From GBS-DC sp037442365 (GTDB taxonomy: Bacteria; Armatimonadota; Fimbriimonadia; Fimbriimonadales; GBS-DC): 64,000 bases of DNA. Made by a program: the position numbers and the translations under genes. Within the stretch, counting starts at the first letter, position 1. Each line of letters starts with the position of its first letter. Positions 58,730 through 64,000 of this stretch are shown here, piece after piece. The stretch lies in the NCBI GenBank assembly GCA_037442365.1, contig JBBIQK010000008.1:5509-69508 (forward strand), written 5' to 3'. The notes beneath the pieces are model-generated. The model ran no database searches. It was not told the origin of the DNA and worked only from the letters and a program-made list of their open reading frames with translations.

Positions 58730-59734
58730 CTATGGCGCAACAATCACCTTAAGCGCTTCGGCGCGGCGCAGCAGGGCGTACCCTTCAGGCGCGCGCGACA
58801 GGGGCAGGCGGTGCGTAATCAGCCGCTCCACCGGCAGCCCGTCGGCAATCAGCGTCAGCGCGTAGCGCATCTCGACATGGCTCGCCGAGTAGCTGGGAAT
58901 CAGACGCGTTTCGCGCATATAGACATCGTGCCAGTTAAGGGGGAACCGCGTTTCTGGCGGCGCGGGCGTGAACAGCACCACCGCCCCGTCGGGCGCGACA
59001 ATCTGCATCGCAAGCGCCAGCGCCGCCTCGTTGCCCGGTCCGACCACCACCACCACCGCGCCCTCTGGCAGACTGCGGGGCGCATCGTCGGCGTGCAGCG
59101 GCGTCGCGCCCAGCGATTCGGCGAACGCCAGCCGATGCTCCAGTCGGTCAATCGCGAAAATCTGTCCCACGCCCCACGCCTGCCCCAGCAGCAGGTGCAG
59201 CATGCCCATCACGCCCATGCCGACTATTGCCAGCGTGTCGCCCGGTTTCAGTTCTGCACGCCGTAGCGACTTGACCACGCACGCCAGCGGCTCCACGAAC
59301 GCCGCCCGCTCGTCCGACACATCGTCGGGAATGCGTAGCAGGTCCGTCTGCACAATTTCGGCAGGCGCGATGAACCGCTCGCTCAGCCCGCCCGGAGTGA
59401 GTTTCGTGAGCCGCCATGTGGGGCAGTGAACGAACGCGCCCCGCCGACACAGCGCACACTTCAGGCATGGCGCATGGTGATGCGCCGCCACGCGGTCGCC
59501 CACCGACAGCCCCTGCACGCCCGCGCCCAGCGCCTCAATCTCGCCAACCAGTTCATGCCCGGGCGTCAGGGGCGCTTTGCGCAGGGTGTACCAGTCCATC
59601 ACTTCGCCTGTGCAAAGCCCGCAGGCGCGCAGGCGTATCAGGGCTTCTCCAGCGTTCAGGGGCGGCAGATCAACAGACTCCCAGTGATAGTCGCCGTCGG
59701 GCGTCAGTCGCCACGCATGCGTGCGTATGGACAT
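58730..59734 (-). CDS. zinc-dependent medium-chain dehydrogenase
   Basis: 334 residues, MDR family. ACGLCTGEVMDWY and LTPGHELVGEIEAL hold the catalytic zinc ligands (Cys, His-Glu). CLKCALCRRGAFVHC is the structural zinc lobe. The NAD(P) fold is LAIVGMGVMGMLHLLLGQAW. The Cys-Thr-Gly-Glu rather than Cys-Gly-Ser-Asp at the active site separates it from the enzyme at 22159-23193; the substrate is unknown, probably an alcohol or sugar. It begins 2 bases after the stop of the IMPase-like gene, implying a shared transcript and a linked reaction. Confidence 0.83.
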   Translation of the reverse strand: MSIRTHAWRLTPDGDYHWESVDLPPLNAGEALIRLRACGLCTGEVMDWYTLRKAPLTPGHELVGEIEALGAGVQGLSVGDRVAAHHHAPCLKCALCRRGAFVHCPTWRLTKLTPGGLSERFIAPAEIVQTDLLRIPDDVSDERAAFVEPLACVVKSLRRAELKPGDTLAIVGMGVMGMLHLLLGQAWGVGQIFAIDRLEHRLAFAESLGATPLHADDAPRSLPEGAVVVVVGPGNEAALALAMQIVAPDGAVVLFTPAPPETRFPLNWHDVYMRETRLIPSYSASHVEMRYALTLIADGLPVERLITHRLPLSRAPEGYALLRRAEALKVIVAP

Positions 59735-59736
59735 CG

Positions 59737-60744
59737 TTATACCCCTCCCCACAGCAGCTCCATCAGCAGCGGCTCGTACCTGCGGCGCAGGGTTGCGTTC
59801 GCGTAGCCAATCCAGCCGACGGGCGCGCGAATGTCCAGCGGGGCGCGCAGCGGCTCGCCGCGCAAGTCGGTAATCTGCACGCCCAGCTCCTGCGCAATCA
59901 GCGCGGTGCAGATGTCGTAGGGATGGCAGGTCAGCGGCGCGACCTCCAGCCCCTCCTGTGCGAACGCCCACGGGCGAATGTCCGCAATCAGCCGATCGCG
60001 CCCGCTCATCAGCTCGAACAGTTGTCCCCCCGTCGAGGCGTACTGGTCTTCGAACACCAGCGGGTTGACGCTCGCGCCCAGCGCGCGCGCCCAGAACGCC
60101 GACTCCAGCGCCACAATCGTCTGCTTGCCTTCGGGGAACGGCTTCACGAAGGACGCAAAGCCGTGTTCGAGGCTCTCGGCGCGGCTGGGCGTTAGTGGGG
60201 TGGGCTGTATATCGCCTGTGAGCATGTTGTGCAGCTCGGCGTGCGCGCCCTGCCCCCGCACCGCCCACAGATGGTACGCCAGATAGCAGCGCGTGGTGGG
60301 CAGCTCGGTCTGCATCGCCAGCAGTACATGCTCCAGCGTCGTCTCGCGTCCGAAGTTGGGCGCAATCGCACTCAATAGCCACGCGCTCCGCTTGTCGTAC
60401 ATAATCGGGCGTGTGCCGTCGATAGGGTCCACAATCAGCAGGAACTCCGCCTCGCGCGCAGGCGTGCCTTCAGGCAGCGGATACCAGCCGTCGTCGCCGA
60501 TGCCTTCGGCAATCAGCACGAACGGCGACTCTTGCGCCCATTCGCGGCACAAGTCAATCAACAGTGTCTCTAAGTGCGCATCGATGGCGTATTGCGTGTC
60601 GCCCCCCGCGTCATGGCTCACCTGCGCCAGCACATGGGGGTTCTGGGCGCGCATCTGGCGATACAGATGGTCGCGCAGGCGAAGGTGCAGCTGGCGCAGG
60701 CGATTGCGGTAGAAGCTGATCTCGCGGCTCAGCAACAGGCTCAT
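59737..60744 (-). CDS. inositol monophosphatase-like phosphatase
   Basis: 335 residues. The metal-binding signature of the IMPase/FBPase superfamily is present: Glu in FVLIAEGIGDDGW, DPIDGT in LIVDPIDGTRPIMYDKR, and a C-terminal Asp in HPYDICTALIAQELG at the place of the usual WDxxAG. The weaker C-terminal motif means the substrate may not be inositol phosphate. Start ATG 60744 has TAAAAT ending 9 bases upstream. It shares a transcript with the dehydrogenase gene and is divergent from rtcA. Confidence 0.75.
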   Translation of the reverse strand: MSLLLSREISFYRNRLRQLHLRLRDHLYRQMRAQNPHVLAQVSHDAGGDTQYAIDAHLETLLIDLCREWAQESPFVLIAEGIGDDGWYPLPEGTPAREAEFLLIVDPIDGTRPIMYDKRSAWLLSAIAPNFGRETTLEHVLLAMQTELPTTRCYLAYHLWAVRGQGAHAELHNMLTGDIQPTPLTPSRAESLEHGFASFVKPFPEGKQTIVALESAFWARALGASVNPLVFEDQYASTGGQLFELMSGRDRLIADIRPWAFAQEGLEVAPLTCHPYDICTALIAQELGVQITDLRGEPLRAPLDIRAPVGWIGYANATLRRRYEPLLMELLWGGV

Positions 60745-60753
60745 GGCGGTGTG

Positions 60754-60779
60754 ATTTTACCCCAGTCTTGGGGTATACT
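60754..60779. promoter_or_regulatory. back-to-back promoters for the IMPase-like gene and rtcA
   Basis: TAAAAT on the minus strand (60754-60759) and TATACT on the plus strand (60774-60779), each ending 9 bases before its ATG. Only 44 bases separate the two start codons, so upstream promoter elements must overlap. Confidence 0.5.
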
Positions 60780-60788
60780 ACAGGTAAG

Positions 60789-61937
60789 ATGGTAGAGTAC
60801 CCAAGCAGTCGAGAGATGATTCGAATTGATGGCTCCTATGGCGAAGGCGGCGGGCAGATATTAAGAACGGCGTTAGCCCTTTCGATGATTACAGGTCAGC
60901 CTGTGGAGTTTTACAATTTGCGCGTGAAGCGCCCCAATCCGGGCTTGCAGCCGCAGCATCTGACCGCAATCCACGCCGCTGCCACCATCAGCAACGCGCG
61001 CGTCGAGGGCGCGATGATTGGCTCGACCGAGCTGCGCTTCGAACCGAACGAGGTCGTCGGCGGCGAGTTCATGTTCGACATCGAGGACATCTCCGGGCAG
61101 GGTTCCGCAGGCGCGGTCATGCTGATTGCGCAGACCGTGCTGTTGCCACTCGCGCTCAAAGGGCAGTCGGCGAGGATAACTATCATCGGCGGCACGCATG
61201 TGGGCTGGAGTCCGGGCACCGATTATGTGGAGTATGTGTACCTCCCTGCCCTGCGCCATTTCGGAGTGAACGCGCGCGTGGAGACGCTGGAGGGCGGCTT
61301 TTACCCGCGCGGCGGCGGGCGCGCCGTGTTGTATGTCGAGCCCGCGCAGACGCCCCTGACGCCCATCGACTGGCGCGAACGCGGCAAGCTCAGGGCGATT
61401 CGGCTCATCTTCACCCTGTCGAACCTGCCTGAAAACATTCTCCGTCGGGGCGATCAGGCGGCGGAAACGCTCATCGGGCTTATCGGTTTACGCCCTGAGT
61501 TCGTGCATCGGGTGCTGCCCTCGCGCGGATTTGGGCTATCCGTGACGCTTGCCGCAGAGGCGGAACATGGTTATGCAGGGTTCATCCGACTGGGACGCCG
61601 TGGGATCGCCATCGAGCAGGTCGTCGAAGAGGCGTGGGACGAATTCACCAAATGGGCGAAGACCCGCGCCGCCGTGGACTACTTCCTCTCAGACCAGCTC
61701 ATTCTGCCCGCGCTCTTTGCGAAAGGCGCCAGCGCGTGGACGACCCACCGCGCCACCAGCCACCTGCGCACACTGCTGTGGCTCGTGCCCCAGCTCGTGA
61801 AAACGGGCGTGGAGTTGACCCAGCAGGCGGACGGCAATAGCCTCGTGCGCATCCTGCCCGGCGAGGACACCATCAACCTCGTCGCGAACGGCAAATCGTC
61901 AGACATCTACGAAGAATCGGAGACTCCAGCGTTCTGA
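60789..61937 (+). CDS. rtcA: RNA 3'-terminal phosphate cyclase
   Basis: Converts RNA 3'-phosphate ends to 2',3'-cyclic phosphate with ATP. The N-terminal IRIDGSYGEGGGQILRTALA signature, PNPGLQPQHLTAIHAAATIS, FYPRGGGRAVLYVEP and the region with the nucleophilic His (THRATSHLRTLLWLVPQL) are intact; 382 residues from ATG 60789. The family includes eukaryotic Rcl1, but the catalytic sequence supports a true cyclase. The convergent archease gene overlaps the last 39 bases; archease activates the RNA ligase RtcB, so RNA repair genes cluster here even though rtcB itself is not in the window. Confidence 0.92.
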   Translation: MVEYPSSREMIRIDGSYGEGGGQILRTALALSMITGQPVEFYNLRVKRPNPGLQPQHLTAIHAAATISNARVEGAMIGSTELRFEPNEVVGGEFMFDIEDISGQGSAGAVMLIAQTVLLPLALKGQSARITIIGGTHVGWSPGTDYVEYVYLPALRHFGVNARVETLEGGFYPRGGGRAVLYVEPAQTPLTPIDWRERGKLRAIRLIFTLSNLPENILRRGDQAAETLIGLIGLRPEFVHRVLPSRGFGLSVTLAAEAEHGYAGFIRLGRRGIAIEQVVEEAWDEFTKWAKTRAAVDYFLSDQLILPALFAKGASAWTTHRATSHLRTLLWLVPQLVKTGVELTQQADGNSLVRILPGEDTINLVANGKSSDIYEESETPAF

Positions 61938-62330
61938 GTCGCGTTCCAGGCGCAGCCCGTGATAGGTCACGGACTTCACGGGCGCGCCCTCCCACTCCAG
62001 CTGCTGGGGTTCAATCGGGCGATGGTGCGCCTGCGCCGTCAGACGCCAGCGACCGTCCGCCTGATGCACCTCGACGCCTTCATAACGACTGAAGAGCCAG
62101 TGATGCACCTCGAAGTGGTACAGCAACTCGTTCAGCCACTTCACCATCAACATTTCTAAATCAGGCGCGTGCAGGGTGATGGCGACCCGCTCGGTGGGCG
62201 GATACTGTGCGGGGTCAATCATCAGTCGGAACAGCCCATGCGCGGCGGTCTCGAACAAATCAGGCAAACTCGCCGCCTCCACCGCCAGCCCCTTGTCCGC
62301 CGTGTGGTCTAAAATCTGGTACTTGCCCAT
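61899..62330 (-). CDS. archease (RtcB cofactor)
   Basis: 143 residues. YQILDHTADKGLAVEAASLP opens the protein, with metal-binding Asp/His. MVKWLNELLYHFEVHHWLF and GAPVKSVTYHGLRLERDSER then FFVDV are the archease blocks. Archease promotes guanylylation and turnover of the RtcB RNA ligase. TATACT (complement 62341-62346) ends 10 bases before ATG 62330. The 39-base tail overlap with rtcA makes antisense pairing of the two mRNAs possible. Confidence 0.92.
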   Translation of the reverse strand: MGKYQILDHTADKGLAVEAASLPDLFETAAHGLFRLMIDPAQYPPTERVAITLHAPDLEMLMVKWLNELLYHFEVHHWLFSRYEGVEVHQADGRWRLTAQAHHRPIEPQQLEWEGAPVKSVTYHGLRLERDSERWSLRFFVDV

Positions 62331-62340
62331 CGCCCACCCA

Positions 62341-62379
62341 AGTATACCGCCTCAAAATCCTCCCAAATCGGGGTATAAT
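62341..62379. promoter_or_regulatory. divergent promoters for archease and DAHP synthase
   Basis: TATACT on the minus strand (62341-62346) serves archease; TATAAT on the plus strand (62374-62379) serves aroF. The aroF leader is about 65 bases, with AAGGGAG before ATG 62451, one of the longer leaders in the window. I see no obvious leader peptide with aromatic codons. Confidence 0.5.
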
Positions 62380-62450
62380 AGGCTACGCAACGCTGCGGTT
62401 GGTGAATCGGCGCTCAGCGAGGGGGCTGTCGGCTAAGGGAGTGTCTGCAT

Positions 62451-63485
62451 ATGATGATTCTGATGAAGCGTGAAGCAACCGAGGAACAGATTCAGGCAGT
62501 TTGTGAAGTTATTCACGAGCACGGGATGGAGTCGCTGGTGCTGCCCGGTGGGGCGCGCGTCGCCGTCGGGATTCCCAGCGCGATTCCCCCAGAGCTGCGT
62601 CCCGTGCTGGATCAGCACCTGTCGGCGATGGACGGCGTCGATCAGGTGATTCATATCACGCGCCCCTACAAGCGCGCCTCGCGCGATTTCCACCCACACG
62701 ACACGATCGTACGAATTGGGCATGTGGAAATCGGCGGCGGTCGCTTCACGGTGATGGCAGGCCCCTGCGCCGTGGAGAGCTACGAGCAGTTGAGCGAGGC
62801 GGCGCGCGCCGTCAAAGCAGCGGGCGCACAGGTTCTCCGCGCAGGCGCGTACAAACCCCGCACCTCGCCCTACTCGTTCCAGGGGCTGCAACGCGAGGGG
62901 CTCGAGATTCTCCGTGCCGTGGCACAGGAGGTGGACATCCTGACGGTCAGCGAAGTGATAGACCCCCACGATGTGGAGATGATGGGCGAGTATGTCGACA
63001 TTCTGCAAATCGGCGCGCGTAATATGCAGAACTTCCCGCTGCTGGTCGCGGCGGGCAAGTCGGGCAAGCCGGTGCTGCTCAAGCGCGCTCCCAGCGCCAC
63101 CATCGACGAGTGGCTCGCCGCCGCCGAGTACCTGCTCACGCACGGCAACGAACAGGTGATGCTCTGCGAGCGCGGCATCGTGCCCATCGACCGCGCCTAT
63201 GTACGCAACACGCTCGACATCAACGCCGTGCCCGTCACCAAGTACCACTCCCACCTGCCGATTATCGTCGACCCCAGTCATGGGATTGGGCACGCGCGCT
63301 ATGTACCTGCGCTTGCGCTGGCGGCGACGGCGGCAGGCGCGGACGGGCTGATTATCGAGGTGCATCCGCATCCCGACCGTGCGCTCTCCGACGGCGCGCA
63401 GTCGCTCACGCCCGAGGCGTTCACGCGTCTGATGGCGCAAATCAGCGCGCTCCGTGCCGCGCTTGCGCCTGCTACTGCAAAATGA
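62451..63485 (+). CDS. aroF: 3-deoxy-7-phosphoheptulonate synthase
   Basis: First enzyme of the shikimate pathway, joining PEP and erythrose 4-phosphate. 344 residues: an N-terminal ferredoxin-like regulatory domain (about 1-85; MKREATEEQIQAVCEVIHEH) of the type Ibeta class and the barrel (about 95-340). Active-site blocks are MAGPCAVESYEQLSEAARAV, LRAGAYKPRTSPYSFQG, IGARNMQNFPLL, PVLLKRAPSATIDEW and VDPSHGIGH. The N-terminal domain suggests allosteric control by an aromatic amino acid. It may start at ATG 62451 or the next codon. Confidence 0.95.
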   Translation: MMILMKREATEEQIQAVCEVIHEHGMESLVLPGGARVAVGIPSAIPPELRPVLDQHLSAMDGVDQVIHITRPYKRASRDFHPHDTIVRIGHVEIGGGRFTVMAGPCAVESYEQLSEAARAVKAAGAQVLRAGAYKPRTSPYSFQGLQREGLEILRAVAQEVDILTVSEVIDPHDVEMMGEYVDILQIGARNMQNFPLLVAAGKSGKPVLLKRAPSATIDEWLAAAEYLLTHGNEQVMLCERGIVPIDRAYVRNTLDINAVPVTKYHSHLPIIVDPSHGIGHARYVPALALAATAAGADGLIIEVHPHPDRALSDGAQSLTPEAFTRLMAQISALRAALAPATAK

Positions 63486-63507
63486 TTTGACTCGTAGGAG
63501 AGGAACT

Positions 63508-63894
63508 ATGCAGATTGCGAATTCTGCGATAGAAAACTGCACCACGAGCTTTTCTGGCGGAGTTTCTGTGCGTATTTTTATCCCTTCCGGAAACCCAGAA
63601 GAGTTGAAGATTATCGAGGTGCTTAACTGGATTGGGAAGGGATTTGTCTTCCCTCGTGCTCTATATGCTCAGGTTAGACAAAACCATGAGCTCGTCCGAT
63701 CGGGGGTCTATGTGCTTTGGGGCCCTGACGAGTCCACTCAGCGACTGCGTGTATACATCGGCGAGGGTGACCCAGTTCGAGCCCGTATAGACTCGCATGT
63801 GAGAGAGCAGGATTTTTGGACACATGCGGTGGTGTTTGTCAGCAAAGATCAGAATCTAAACAAGGCGCACGTGAGGTCATTGGCATCAATTTAA
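63508..63894 (+). pseudogene. GIY-YIG nuclease-family ORF, C-terminally truncated
   Basis: 128 residues from ATG 63508, with GGAGAGGA 6-8 bases upstream. Residues about 58-125 form a GIY-YIG-like unit: RSGVYVLWGPDESTQRLRVY then IGEGDPVRARIDSHV, and WTHAVVFVSKDQNLNKAHVR. In relatives LNKAHVR is followed by a Y-L-E with the metal-binding Glu; here it continues SLASI and stops. The break is directly before a hairpin, a TATAAT and a transposase-like frame, so insertion of a mobile element is the likely cause. A. T-rich composition relative to neighbours also hints at transfer. Confidence 0.6.
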
Positions 63895-64000
63895 GCCCTT
63901 TTGGGCTATAATCTTAGCATGCACAACGGCAACTGACATCTACTGAACAGCTGGAGAACATCCTGCGACGACTCTTGGACACCGAAGCCGACACACTCGC
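63895..64000 (+). mobile_element. left part of a putative IS4-like transposase gene (continues beyond window)
   Basis: From 63924 the frame reads QRQLTSTEQLENILRRLLDT then EADTL to the window edge, resembling the N-terminus of IS4-type transposases. The promoter-like TATAAT at 63906-63911 is followed closely by ATG 63919, but that ATG is in another frame and stops after five codons. One extra base after the ATG would join them, so the copy may be frameshifted or use another start codon. A small AGCCC-TTTT-GGGCT hairpin (63894-63907) precedes the promoter. Terminal repeats cannot be checked here. Confidence 0.4.

Noticed and set aside
58730..60382. 550-codon minus-strand frame extending the dehydrogenase upstream
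   Set aside because: The extra 216 codons lie out of frame inside the IMPase-like gene; the true dehydrogenase starts at ATG 59734.

Overview
The window is high-GC bacterial DNA, dense with genes and without rRNA, prophage or CRISPR arrays. Several features together suggest a member of the Armatimonadota: two PEP-CTERM proteins with arginine-rich tails, two Tat-exported Gfo/Idh/MocA oxidoreductases, a GH78 rhamnosidase, a futalosine-pathway menaquinone gene (mqnC), a PafA/Dop-like ligase and an archaeal-type glycerol-1-phosphate dehydrogenase. This assignment is an inference from gene content; no 16S or ribosomal protein gene is present. Secreted proteins with signal peptides, two beta-barrel or lipoprotein candidates and PEP-CTERM tails fit a cell with an outer envelope.

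Layout. 0-4 kb: a secreted membrane-anchored protein, ribBA, a glycerol-1-phosphate dehydrogenase operon and a PEP-CTERM protein. 4.2-8 kb: a degenerate patch with a DUF104-type antitoxin, a truncated PIN toxin, a GH78 rhamnosidase and a 36-codon Uma2 remnant. 8-18 kb: a deacetylase-like protein, an M20 dipeptidase, a DUF418 membrane protein, a GGDEF protein, a subtilase and argC. 18-24 kb: pyruvate phosphate dikinase interrupted by a LAGLIDADG intein exactly at the catalytic-histidine loop, an alcohol dehydrogenase, and a PEP-CTERM gene broken by one base in a G run. 24-37 kb: an ABC-2 permease, the PafA-like ligase, then a long minus-strand run (phytoene/squalene synthase, acyltransferase, glycosyltransferase, Gfo/Idh/MocA, PqaA-like hydrolase, M23 peptidase with dockerin-like repeats, coiled-coil membrane protein). 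37-50 kb: glycosylasparaginase, tRNA-Gly, an IscA-type protein, aconitase, two tandem paralogues of unknown function, a large alpha-2-macroglobulin with a coupled TPR-like partner, and a sugar isomerase-like protein. 50-64 kb: a GT-C type membrane protein carrying an in-frame palindromic repeat, a second Gfo/Idh/MocA, mqnC, a DapA-family lyase, a four-gene envelope/zinc-ribbon set, FHA and GerMN proteins, a dehydrogenase/phosphatase pair, RtcA and archease, DAHP synthase, and a GIY-YIG ORF that stops at what looks like the start of an IS4-like transposase.

Expression signals. Many genes have a -10 hexamer (TATAAT or close) only 6-10 bases before ATG or GTG, so the mRNA would begin at or within a few bases of the start codon. 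These look leaderless, and several start codons were chosen on that basis. Another set, mostly exported proteins plus ppdK and acnA, has AGGAGG-like ribosome binding sites and a real leader. Convergent genes often overlap at their 3' ends by 4 to 40 bases, and recognisable Rho-independent terminators are few. No intergenic stretch exceeds 300 bases.

Working together: glycosyltransferase, acyltransferase and phytoene/squalene synthase resemble the tail of a glycosylated, acylated carotenoid pathway. RtcA and archease are both RNA-repair/ligation factors. The A2M protein and its TPR-like neighbour look like one translational unit. The two Gfo/Idh/MocA proteins, the GH78 enzyme, the sugar isomerase and the dehydrogenases point to export-linked sugar metabolism.
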